From Phaeodactylum tricornutum CCAP 1055/1 (taxonomy: Eukaryota > Bacillariophyta > Bacillariophyceae > Surirellales > Neidiaceae), in NCBI RefSeq assembly GCF_000150955.2, contig NC_011669.1, forward strand, positions 883,667 through 947,666: a DNA stretch of 64,000 nucleotides, in the 5' to 3' direction. The notes under the pieces were generated by a model, which saw only the letters and a program-made list of their open reading frames with translations, ran no database searches and was not told the origin of the DNA. The translations under genes and the position numbers were made by a program. Positions 50,969 to 59,753 of this stretch are shown here, one piece after another (position 1 is the stretch's first letter; each line of letters opens with the position of its first letter).

Positions 50969-52036
50969 ATGGTTCGCATTAACAAGCAATCTCGACGGCG
51001 TCTGTTCGAAGAAAATTTCTCTCTCAGGCAACCTGCCGCTTTGAGTCGCCACTTTCTGAATCTCGGGATCTTGATCCTCGTTGGAACTGCCGTCTCTCTG
51101 TATTTCTATCTTTTGAATCAGGAAGAGCGAGAAACTAGGCATAGTATGATGGCGGCCGCTCATTCTGCTGCACGTATCACAGCAAGCAACAAACCGTTCC
51201 TTCTGTACGGCACGGCCTGGAAGAAGGAACGTACCGCCGAACTTGTTTCCCAAGCAGTTCACAGCGGATTCCGCTTTATCGACACTGCCTGCCAACCAAA
51301 GCATTACAACGAAGCGGGTGTGGGTGATGGATGGAAAAGTGCCGCGGAAGAACTCAAACTGCAGCGGTCGGACTTCTTCCTACAGACGAAGTACACGCCT
51401 TTCGGCGGGCAAGATCCACAAAACATCCCGTATGATCCGGATTCGCCTTTAGATGCACAAGTGAAGGCTTCGCTTGAAGTTTCTCTGAAAAACCTCCAAT
51501 CTTCTTATTTGGATTCCTTGGTACTTCACTCGCCCCTAAATGACTTCGAAGATACAATGACAGTCTGGCAAACAATGGAATCGTTCGTGGACGACGGGAA
51601 GGTTCTCCGTCTTGGAATCAGCAACTGCTACGATTTTGAGACGTTTCAAAATCTTTACCAAAAAGCGAGAATTAAACCCAGTGTATTGCAGAATCGCTTT
51701 TACGAAGATTCAAATTTTGACACCGAGCTACGGGCTTTTTGCAAAAATCATTCCATCTGGTACCAATCGTTCTGGACGCTTACAGCGAATCGCCACGCTC
51801 TTGCTACTACTGACGCGAAGACTCTTGCGGAACAAAAGGGTCTCTCTCCACAAACGCTTTTGTATGCGTTTCTGATGAGCTTGGGATACGGAACGCCTCT
51901 GTCGGGAACCACCAACCTCGGTCACATGGTTGAGGACGTCGCCGTAATGGAGCGGATGCAGGCAGGAGAGGTTTTCTTTGAAGATGAGACAGAGCTTCGC
52001 GACTTTGCTAAGATCCTGGGCATGCCCGACTTGTAG
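50969..52036 (+). CDS. Aldo/keto reductase with N-terminal membrane anchor
   Basis: This is a 355-residue single-exon protein. After a basic start (MVRINKQSRRRLFEE) a single hydrophobic helix (LGILILVGTAVSLYFYLL) at about 31-48 suggests type II anchoring. The AKR barrel follows: FLLYGTAWKKE, GFRFIDTACQPKHYNEAGVG (Asp and Tyr of the catalytic tetrad), FFLQTKYTPFGG (Lys), LDSLVLHSPL (His), GKVLRLGISNCYDF and SVLQNRFYED. All four catalytic residues appear present. It would reduce aldehydes or ketones with NADPH at a membrane. The substrate cannot be inferred. The last 7 bases of coding sequence belong to the first unit of a diverged tandem repeat that continues downstream. Confidence 0.88.
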   Translation: MVRINKQSRRRLFEENFSLRQPAALSRHFLNLGILILVGTAVSLYFYLLNQEERETRHSMMAAAHSAARITASNKPFLLYGTAWKKERTAELVSQAVHSGFRFIDTACQPKHYNEAGVGDGWKSAAEELKLQRSDFFLQTKYTPFGGQDPQNIPYDPDSPLDAQVKASLEVSLKNLQSSYLDSLVLHSPLNDFEDTMTVWQTMESFVDDGKVLRLGISNCYDFETFQNLYQKARIKPSVLQNRFYEDSNFDTELRAFCKNHSIWYQSFWTLTANRHALATTDAKTLAEQKGLSPQTLLYAFLMSLGYGTPLSGTTNLGHMVEDVAVMERMQAGEVFFEDETELRDFAKILGMPDL

Positions 52037-52238
52037 GGATTGGAAGTCTTAAACACGAACTCTATTCCTTACCTTTCTTTACGCCGCTATCCTCGTCTTG
52101 TCAGCTTTTACTTTAGTCATTGGACACAGAGAAACCTTGTAGGGATTGGGTGTCTGTAACGCGGACTCTGTTCCTTAGTTTTCTTTTCGTCGGCGTCGTG
52201 ATCTTGCCAGTTTTTAATTGTTGGACGCAGAGAAAACC
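52031..52238. repeat. Diverged tandem duplication of about 105 bp at the 3' end of the aldo/keto reductase gene
   Basis: Unit 1 (52031-52136) begins TTGTAGGGATTGG, including the stop codon, and unit 2 (52137-52238) begins with the same 13 bases. Both continue with TCT..AA(C)..CG(A/G)ACTCT(A/G)TTCCTTA, then a CTTTTCTTT-like stretch, TCTTG(T/C)CAG and TTGGAC(A/G)CAGAGAAA. Many substitutions separate the units, so the duplication is old. Confidence 0.75.
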
Positions 52239-52717
52239 GTGCAAAGCTAACCTTTAAGGTTGTCCACAGTCTTGAGAGTCTGCGGCGAATAGCTTTCGCT
52301 ACCTGCTAGTTTGCCACGGTCGACTGAGATTAAATGTCGTCGGACCCTATTTTACAGCAAGGAACGAAATAAATATGTCTTAGGAAACGCTTGGATTTTG
52401 AAATTTAGGCTAAATTCAGAGAACTGACTCAGTCTCTCTATCTGAAATTGTGTGCCTTCGACCTTTTTTTGGTTGCTTTCGGAATATCAACTCCTCCTAT
52501 CAGGCCTTTGCACACCACGCAAAAGGAAAAGCACCCATTCGCTGCCATCTTGGTTGTGAATTGTGGGTAAATAATTGTTGCGCTAATCTCTATTTTGCTT
52601 TTATAACAGGAGACAAGGAATTTCTCCTTTTGGATAGTCATCGACCGTACATGGCTATATATTCCATTGTTTTCAATCACAGGAATAGCTACGTCGTGAT
52701 CTGGCCTTTAGTCTACG
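52239..52717. other. Intergenic upstream of DUF1350 gene
   Basis: No gene is accepted. A 103-codon open frame at 52450-52761 overlaps the next gene's start and has no domain. Confidence 0.35.
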
Positions 52718-54118
52718 ATGATCATTCCAAGACGATCAACAACGTCTGCTTCGGCGAGTGATAAAAAAATTTTATTTCCAAAATCATTACTGCTTTTCGC
52801 GAAGGCTCCGATACTGCTGCTGAATTTTGTTCAAATGACTGCTGCCTTTTCTTCGGTGGCTGTCGCTGCTGGTCGGGAAGGCTTTCGCTTTCAACTTCTG
52901 AATGATCGGCATCGACAATCACAACTATTCTCTTCTGCTTCATCAGAAGATCTCGTGTCACAAGAAAGCAAGGATAGAGTAGTCCGAGTATTCGGAAACT
53001 GGGAAGAGTTACACGGGAATTTTTTGCTGAGGCCTCCTATTGAAACTGGGCCTCCACGAGCGTTAATTCATTTCTTAGGAGGTGCGATCGTGGGAAAGGC
53101 CCCTCACATAAGCTACCGATATTTGCTGGAAAGTTTGGCCAAGAAAGGTTACATGGTGGTTGCAACACCATACGATCTATCATTCGATTATTTAACAACG
53201 TGTGATACAATATTGTCACGGTTCGAAATGGTAGCCGCCACGCTGGCCCGACAATACGGCGCATTACCGGTCGTTGGACTTGGACACTCGTGTGGAAGCG
53301 TCTTGCAACTTCTCATTACGAGTCTCTTTCCTGATACGCCGAGGGGTGCAAACGCACTTATCTCATTCAACAATAAACCCGTAACCGAAGCAATCCCGGT
53401 ATTTGAGGAGGTTGTTGCACCGTTTTTTACCTATGTTGCAGCTCGAAACGCGACACGGTCCAGTGGAAGCGAAATATTATCCGTTGGTCTTCAGCTCGCC
53501 AAGTCAGCCACTGTTGGGGAGGTTCCGTCAGATCATTTGCTGAGCCGAGCAGCTCAACTTTTGGCACCACCAGGTTTCGAAGCATTTGCAAAAGATGCTA
53601 CTGTCAGCGTACCATTGGCCCTCCGTGATGCCTTTGAATCTTTGGTGCAACCGTCAACCAACGCTTTGTCACAGGCAGGCTTGGTACCTCTAAGCTACGA
53701 GTTTCTGGAGACGTTGGAACAGATTCCACTCCTGATCGACGAGGTGGCGGATGGAGCTCGTGATTTTGTTCCTCCGCCTGCCGAAGTAAAAGCGGCTGCA
53801 CGTCGAGCATATCGCGCTCGACGGACACTAATTGTCAAGTACACGGAAGATCCGTTGGATGAATCGGATGAAATCGAGGACCTACTACAGGTTGCTGGTC
53901 AAGTTATTCGAATGAAAAGACCGATGGTTCAAATTGATGTGCAAAGGCGAGATCTACCGGGTGGGCATGCTGCACCACTCCTGGCGCCGCCACTAGATTT
54001 GGCAGAACGGGCCGAAACGTTGTTGGGAGCCGATGCGGCCAAAGAGCAACTTTTCTACTCCCAGGCGGATCAAACAGTTGAAGTCCTAGCGAAATGGCTG
54101 GAAGAGTCCAACTTGTAA
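52718..54118 (+). CDS. DUF1350 alpha/beta-hydrolase-like protein, predicted plastid
   Basis: This is a 466-residue single-exon protein. The N-terminus has a basic, Ser-rich lead and then a hydrophobic stretch (SLLLFAKAPILLLNF) ending QMTAAFSSV, an AAF-type plastid-entry site. The domain starts about 100: WEELHGNFLLRPP, PRALIHFLGGAIVGKAPHISYR, KKGYMVVATPYDLSFDY, then the nucleophile elbow GLGHSCGSVLQLL (Ser of G-H-S-C-G) and ISFNNKPVTEAIPVFEEVV. This is the DUF1350 pattern found in cyanobacteria and plastids. The function of the family is not established; a serine hydrolase activity is implied by the elbow. The C-terminal GGHAAPLLAPP could supply the catalytic His. Confidence 0.85.
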   Translation: MIIPRRSTTSASASDKKILFPKSLLLFAKAPILLLNFVQMTAAFSSVAVAAGREGFRFQLLNDRHRQSQLFSSASSEDLVSQESKDRVVRVFGNWEELHGNFLLRPPIETGPPRALIHFLGGAIVGKAPHISYRYLLESLAKKGYMVVATPYDLSFDYLTTCDTILSRFEMVAATLARQYGALPVVGLGHSCGSVLQLLITSLFPDTPRGANALISFNNKPVTEAIPVFEEVVAPFFTYVAARNATRSSGSEILSVGLQLAKSATVGEVPSDHLLSRAAQLLAPPGFEAFAKDATVSVPLALRDAFESLVQPSTNALSQAGLVPLSYEFLETLEQIPLLIDEVADGARDFVPPPAEVKAAARRAYRARRTLIVKYTEDPLDESDEIEDLLQVAGQVIRMKRPMVQIDVQRRDLPGGHAAPLLAPPLDLAERAETLLGADAAKEQLFYSQADQTVEVLAKWLEESNL

Positions 54119-54622
54119 AGAAATGATTGATTTTGAGTTCACCGTCTAACAGTAAGAACTAGCCATCATACTGGTGGCCTCAAGTTACTGCGCTTTCATG
54201 TCGGATGGCAACCCACAAATTTCCATGGAATTACAAAGAGAGAGTCGCAAGTCTAATATTTCTATAGCTACGACATCATCAGGATTCTGAGTTACGGGTA
54301 TATTCAATTATAACTAACTGAAATTTTGCTTCTGATTCGTTATTTGATGATTGGGGAACCGGTAAAAAATACCCTAGATCTCGGAAGGACTTTCCACAAA
54401 TGTAAACCAGATGGCTGAGAGGAGTTTCTGTTTGGAAATTTACTAGCGATGCGAGCCTTCGGGTCACGTGAAGGCGATTCACTCTCAGCTCAGCGTTGCC
54501 TATGCAAATCCATCCACCAAAATTTACTACCAAACAGAGCTCTCCCCGTTTCCGGTTTTCCAGTATGTTGATTGCAGCTGCGTCGCTAGAGTAGTACGCC
54601 AAGCCAAGAAACGTATCCTAGG
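54119..54622. other. Intergenic upstream of the Cys-rich membrane protein
   Basis: CTAACAGTAAG occurs at 54146-54156 and a palindromic TCACGTGA at about 54466-54473, 150 bp before the next ATG. No gene is seen. Confidence 0.35.
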
Positions 54623-56041
54623 ATGAATTCTAACACCGATCTGGACGTCGCCTTATCCTTTACGAGCGAACCTTCTGCACTTACCGTGAGTGAGATTTCG
54701 GATTTCTCAATTTACAGTCAAGCGGAGAACGATACCGGAACCACTTCAGTGCCCGAGCGCGCAGCCCAACCATTAGACACGAACAGCGAATTTCATGTCA
54801 ACGATTATTTGACAAGCAAAATACCGGGGGATGGGGATTCGCAAATTAAAACAACACACATTTCGGATGAGCTCAAATCTCAGGTAAAGAAGGAAACGCA
54901 AGACGCGGCTGACATTCCTATCCCAACAATGTTAAGAAGAGCCGATACGACCCCTGGTGCATTCCACCAGCCAGGGATAGGGTCGGATAGAACTGCTTAT
55001 CCGAGCACAAGAGATGAAGAAGCCCCTCAAGATCTTTCTTTTGCGGGAGAACATCTCGTGTCAGCAACATTGGTTGCCGATCAACATACTGGAGAATTTG
55101 TCGTTGCGAAGCCAGTCAGCTGGCAAAAGCGACCAAGTATTTTGCTTCTTGTGGCAGTGATACTTCTACTGACATTGACCGCAGGGTTGTCAACAGGACT
55201 TACCAAGCGGGCGGATGAAGATGATGAGATCGATATCGCTCAGGAATCATTTAGTGACGTGCCCAGTGAATTCTACAATATTTCTTCGTTCGATCGTCAG
55301 GCATCATTTGTGGTAGCTTGGGGGGAAAATTCAACATGTGCTAAATCGCTGGCATCTCCAGCTGTCGAGATCTATTGTAATGGAGCAGCTGTGTTGGTGA
55401 TTGATGACACGCAGCAAGCTTCTTGCAGCCGGCAAAGTAGTACAGCGATGACTTGCGTTTTACAAAAGGCTGCTGTTGAGGCCACGGTCATTTTTAGCTG
55501 TGGTGGCAATGCCGAAGCTCATGACCTTGCAGCAATTAGTCTCGTATCAGCAACTGTATTCAATGACTGCAGTAGCAGACTCGATCACGACGACATTGGA
55601 TTTGCAATTTTTGGTGGAGAGGCGATACAGTACTCCAGTCATGGAGAGTTTTGCCGTGATTATCAAAACAGCAACATTTGGATTATTGAAAATTCAGATA
55701 GATGTGGCGTGAACAAGAAGGAAACTTTCCTTGATTCACATATACAGACCGAGGAAGACGGCACCATCCGTTCGGTAAATCAAGTGTATTGCTACGCAAC
55801 AAAATATTGTGAAGATCGAAGATCATGCGTTGATAATTTGTGCCAAGCTACTGGAGAGTGTACAAACCTTGCCGTCGACACAATTCAGCAAGACATTTCA
55901 ACGGAGATCACTGATCCACGTTGCTCTTTTGCTCCAGGAGCTGGACCTACGCTTGATGTTATGCGCAGCGTTGTAGGCAACCGCTGGGGAAATCGGGACG
56001 ATTTTCTGCACCGAAGCTCAAGGGACAGTAAAGAGTTGTAG
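54623..56041 (+). CDS. Single-pass type II membrane protein with Cys-rich external domain, unknown
   Basis: This is 472 residues, single exon. Residues 1-170 are hydrophilic and acidic with ATLVADQHTGEFVVAKPV just before the membrane. One strong helix (SILLLVAVILLLTLTAGLSTGL) lies at about 174-195, preceded by basic residues, so the N-terminus should be cytosolic. The outer part carries about 18 Cys, including ENSTCAKS, VEIYCNG, CSRQSS, FSCGG, FCRDY, YCYATKYCEDRRSC and LCQATGEC, suggesting disulphide-bonded modules. N-glycosylation sequons occur near the start of this part (NISS, NSTC). The cytosolic-TM layout resembles diatom LRR receptor-like proteins, but no leucine-rich repeat is present. 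I do not recognise the family. Confidence 0.7.
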   Translation: MNSNTDLDVALSFTSEPSALTVSEISDFSIYSQAENDTGTTSVPERAAQPLDTNSEFHVNDYLTSKIPGDGDSQIKTTHISDELKSQVKKETQDAADIPIPTMLRRADTTPGAFHQPGIGSDRTAYPSTRDEEAPQDLSFAGEHLVSATLVADQHTGEFVVAKPVSWQKRPSILLLVAVILLLTLTAGLSTGLTKRADEDDEIDIAQESFSDVPSEFYNISSFDRQASFVVAWGENSTCAKSLASPAVEIYCNGAAVLVIDDTQQASCSRQSSTAMTCVLQKAAVEATVIFSCGGNAEAHDLAAISLVSATVFNDCSSRLDHDDIGFAIFGGEAIQYSSHGEFCRDYQNSNIWIIENSDRCGVNKKETFLDSHIQTEEDGTIRSVNQVYCYATKYCEDRRSCVDNLCQATGECTNLAVDTIQQDISTEITDPRCSFAPGAGPTLDVMRSVVGNRWGNRDDFLHRSSRDSKEL

Positions 56042-56635
56042 TAGATTCCTAGTCATTCTTAATAGACAAAATAGGTAGTGTAAAGGACATCAATTTTTTA
56101 TTCATGCGGATGGTGAGTTGAAGTTGTTTGTTCATGTTTTGTGGTATATCATTTGAAATTATAGGTAGCAACACTTACATTATGTTAGTAATCTTCGCCG
56201 ACTGAAAATTTTGACCGAGCATTCTTATTGGGAGCCATGTTGTAGCCGAGACCTCAACTAACTGTAAAAGTAAACAGGACTGCCAACTTTGATGTTTCCT
56301 CCGCAAGCAGAGCCTACAGCGACTTTCCTTACCGTTCATCCAGCCACAGACGATCAATTCCTTGCGATCTAGTCCATTCGTGAATAACCATTCGTGTCTA
56401 GAACTCCCTTCGCAGGAAATCTAGAGAGATCAACCGCCAGCAAGATTAGGTATAGAGTTTGTGAACTCTCTGTCGAGGGCAACTTCCAGCTCATTGTCAG
56501 TCAATCCAAGGTACAGACAGATCCAAAAGAAAAACAGAGAAACGACGCGCCCCGTATAACCGAACGTATCACCCTTTGCACGTACTAAACAAAAGCAAGC
56601 TGCATTGATACCGACATCGAGCGGCTGGCGAGGAA
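56042..56635. other. Intergenic upstream of the lumenal KOW-like gene
   Basis: This is 594 bp. AACTAACTGTAAAAG at 56256-56270 belongs to the ACTGT motif family. No gene is seen. Confidence 0.35.
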
Positions 56636-57669
56636 ATGAAGAGAAGCGCTAATTTCATGGATTGGCATCCTGCGTTTGCATGCCAGAAAAGAATGATGTG
56701 TACTTGTTTACAGTTCGCTCTTTTGTTAATAGCATGCTCTATTCCCGAGAGTTACTGCTTCCATCAATTCTCGTATCGAAAGATTTTGATGCCACTTTTT
56801 GTGCATAACAGTCGGAGAGACTTTGTTTTGAAGAGCCCGCCCGTTGCAATCGGAACCCTTTGGTTGACGAACGCGCCATCTCCCGCAAATGCTATGATCA
56901 ACTTTCCAGATTTGTCAAAAACCATGACTGCGCAAGGCCCTGTAAACAGGAGGGTCGGGGGGCTGGCATCAAAAATTCGAAACATTGGCAGTGTCATGGT
57001 AAGTTTCGGACTCTTTCAAATACACATTTCTTTTTACGCTCTAACTCCTCTTTGATGCTTTTGCAGGACGAACTCCAGCGCGATTTAATGCAAGAGCGCT
57101 GGGATCTTGTTGAATCATATCCGGCTCAACTTCGATCGTTTGTCCCAGTATTTACCACGTACACGGACTCTGCTTTTCCGTCGGATGCACCAACCGACAA
57201 AGGACTTCGAGTTGCTCTCAGATATGAGGTCGGTCGTTTCTTTGCCTCTGTGGAACGCTTCAAACAAGCCGCTTCTCGCCAGGCGTTAGATGAGGCGTAC
57301 CTCGCGTACTCGGAAATGGCTTTACATTTTGATCGATACTTACGGGTAGGTGGACTCTATACATACTATGACGACAGTATCTCCACTGAACCATACTTTC
57401 AAGGCATTGCTGATGATGCATTAGTATACTCTGATCCTAAAACAGACCCCCCTTTTGTCCGGGACTTGGTAATCTTGGTTCGTGGTCCCGAGAAAGGGAA
57501 AACTGGAATCATTATTGGAATGTATTCGGATGGTACAAATAAATCTGTCATCAAACTTGATCGGTACAAAGGAATGAGGGAAATCCGCGTTGTAGCAAAC
57601 GACTGGGTTGCTAAGCGGCTTGGTGAGCAAGACCCCGACGACGTATTTCTGATTCCCCGAAAGGCATAG
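56636..57669 (+). CDS. Predicted thylakoid-lumen protein with KOW-like C-terminal segment
   Basis: There are two exons, 56636-56998 and 57067-57669, with a 68-bp intron (GTAAGT...TTGCAG, phase 0), giving 321 residues. A signal peptide (LQFALLLIACSI) ends ESYC before FHQF. A second signal has NSRRDFVLKSPPV with twin Arg60-61 and ends PANA86, pointing to the thylakoid lumen. A shorter start at Met20 (56693) would make a neater signal peptide. Residues 90-230 are helical and charged (DELQRDLMQERWDLVESYPAQLRSFVPVFTTY, split here as two runs), reminiscent of PsbQ-like four-helix proteins, but this is weak. The last 60 residues contain LVILVRGPEKGKTGIIIG, a KOW-type turn, which is unexpected in a lumenal protein. 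Function unknown. Confidence 0.75.
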
Positions 57670-58384
57670 ACGAGTGTGCTGCATAGTAGCGTTTTTGATA
57701 TTATAGATTCTTCCAGAAAAATTCGCATTTCAGAGTTACAAAGATTTGTTTTGTCCTGATTTCATATTAAAGGTCTCTCCATTGGTAGGCTGATACTCAT
57801 ACTATGACGGATTATTTTAGTATGCGTGTTGCGCGTTTCGTTTATGGAGTTACTGGCCTTTATCCTTGGACCAACGCTTTGCCACAAGCGTTTTCGACTT
57901 CCGCCTACACTTTTGAATCTTCTATCTTCGCTCTCCTGTATGTTATAAACTACAATATCCTCGCCAAATATAGTAGAATTAATAGCAACACAATCTCAGA
58001 CAACTAGGGACTCCTTACCGGTAGGGCCGAAAGAAAGTTTGGAAAATCTCTCCAAAGATTTAACTCGCAGAAGAATTTGCCCTGACCCGCCTGAATATAG
58101 GCATGGGAAAGGTACCGGGCAGGCTATCAATAAGACTGGTACCAAGTGTGCTTTCAAAATCAACCGGTGCTAATCTAATGAGCTGTTTCTAACGATATAC
58201 ACGATGCAGTTGGCGGGAAGCTGAACTGCGAACATTGGCTGCAGAACGCTCAATATCTTGTCAGCCTTAAAGGACCATCCGGAGAACAAAATTCCTGACC
58301 GTAAAAAAAGGGAAGTAAACAGAAGCTCAATGTCGTCGGGAAAGGAAAGAGCAAGGCAAAGCATGACGATAAGTGAAGAAGAAC
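57670..58384. other. Intergenic between convergent genes
   Basis: This is 715 bp between two 3' ends. A 67-codon open frame at 57804 has no domain. I see nothing else. Confidence 0.4.
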
Positions 58385-59330
58385 CTAAAGACCTGCGGCC
58401 AGGCGCTCGTTGACCCAGCTCTCACGATTGACCAAAATGTGACCACCAAGATCGGCGGGCAGCTTGTCTTTCGACAGACCAAATTTTTCGAGCCGTCCAA
58501 GCAATTTCTCTTGCGAACCTGAATGAACGCTGATGCGCTTACGAAGCTTTTCGCCTAGAAAGTATTTGATGATTGGTATAACAATGGCGGCGAACATTGG
58601 GGGCTGGCAGATGTGAAGAGCTGAGAGGCGTGTTGGTATTGCGCCCTTGATAGATGTTGTAACGATTCTTATAAGCCCACGGTCGAATTGGGAATACTTG
58701 GCGTTCTGTGGCCAACCAAGAACCACCACACCTTGCCGCTGTGTATTTTCATCTTCAATCGCAGCGTGAAAAATGTACCAAAAGACACGACCGAGAGAAT
58801 CTCGACTGTACTTTGTTCGATCTTGCCGAGCTACGTCAAAAAAGATAATAGACCGCCCCTCTGGATCTTTTTCTTTCATAAGGCTAATGATTCCAATGCG
58901 TATCGTTTCCTTATCGTCTCTAACAGCGCCTATCAAAGTAAGGGGCTCGAACGCTTTCTCAGGCCCGAAGACTTCCACCCGTTTGTCCCAGTAGTGCGCA
59001 TACCGCTCTGCTGCTAACTGTGCAACCAAAAGTTAGACACAATGAAACATCTGGAGCAATTTGACTGCATTGAACGCTTGCGTGCGTTACCTTAGCTTGA
59101 AAGACTTCACATCGCAGAAACATAAGCTTGAAGTCGTCTGTAAGTAGTTCGGGACATTTCTCTTCGGCCTGCATCAAACATATCTTTTCTTGATCCGGAA
59201 CTCGTTTTAATTCGTCCTCGAATTCGACACGTTTCCGAGCAATGAGCTCCGGTGTTTCCACAGGATGAAGTTGTCCGTAAACATCAGGCAGCAAACCCTT
59301 TAGATGGGCCTCGGTTGAGCAGCCAACCAT
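58385..59330 (-). CDS. Sec14-like CRAL-TRIO domain protein
   Basis: There are two exons, 59091-59330 and 58385-59017, with a 73-bp intron (GTAACG...GCACAG, phase 0), giving 290 residues. After the short N-terminal helices (TDDFKLMFLRCEVFQAKLAAERYAHY, spread over the splice) comes the lipid-binding fold: RSIIFFDVARQDRTKY, RVFWYIFHAAIEDENTQRQG, GVVVLGWPQN, RLSALHICQPPMFAAIVIP, and a closing LPADLGGHI. The last block matches the Sec14 LP..~GG motif. Such proteins move or present phosphatidylinositol, phosphatidylcholine or tocopherol-like lipids between membranes. Which lipid is bound cannot be read from sequence. It is cytosolic; no targeting signal is seen. Confidence 0.85.
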
Positions 59331-59753
59331 AACAGTGTTCGAAACTCGTAAATTTGGACTCTATCTAGCTGGGTCTCTCCACCTTTTGTATGCATGAGCG
59401 AATCCTTTGTGTCAGGGTTGATCTCGGTACCAGTGTTGTTCCGGCCGACGGCTCCTTGACTAACTGTGAATTCTTTCACAGTTCTGCTCACGCGATATCT
59501 GTGATGCTCATGCTCAAAATGACGAGATTTATCAGAAGCGCAAAAAGTACACGCGCCTGTATTTTTTGACTCGATCGCATTGTCGTTGTTTTCGTCTTTA
59601 TGGTAGGCGCCTTTCTGATTCTGAAATTCGACCGTAAACTCCTTTGTTAGGATGTCTCGACAGTGGGCCCGAACTTATCACATTTGATAAACCCAAGTGG
59701 TAAAACCGCCAAGGTACAATCTCTAACCAAGACGCTGGCGCTCACTTGAAAGC
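59331..59753. promoter_or_regulatory. Divergent promoter, Sec14-like / sulfotransferase, with perfect inverted repeat
   Basis: AACTGTGAA at 59462-59470 and TTCACAGTT at 59475-59483 are exact reverse complements separated by 4 bp. They combine two copies of the ACTGTGA core found elsewhere in this window. They lie about 130 bp from one ATG and 270 bp from the other. Confidence 0.5.

Noticed and set aside
52450-52761. 103-codon frame on + strand
   Set aside because: It overlaps the DUF1350 start in another frame and has no recognisable feature.
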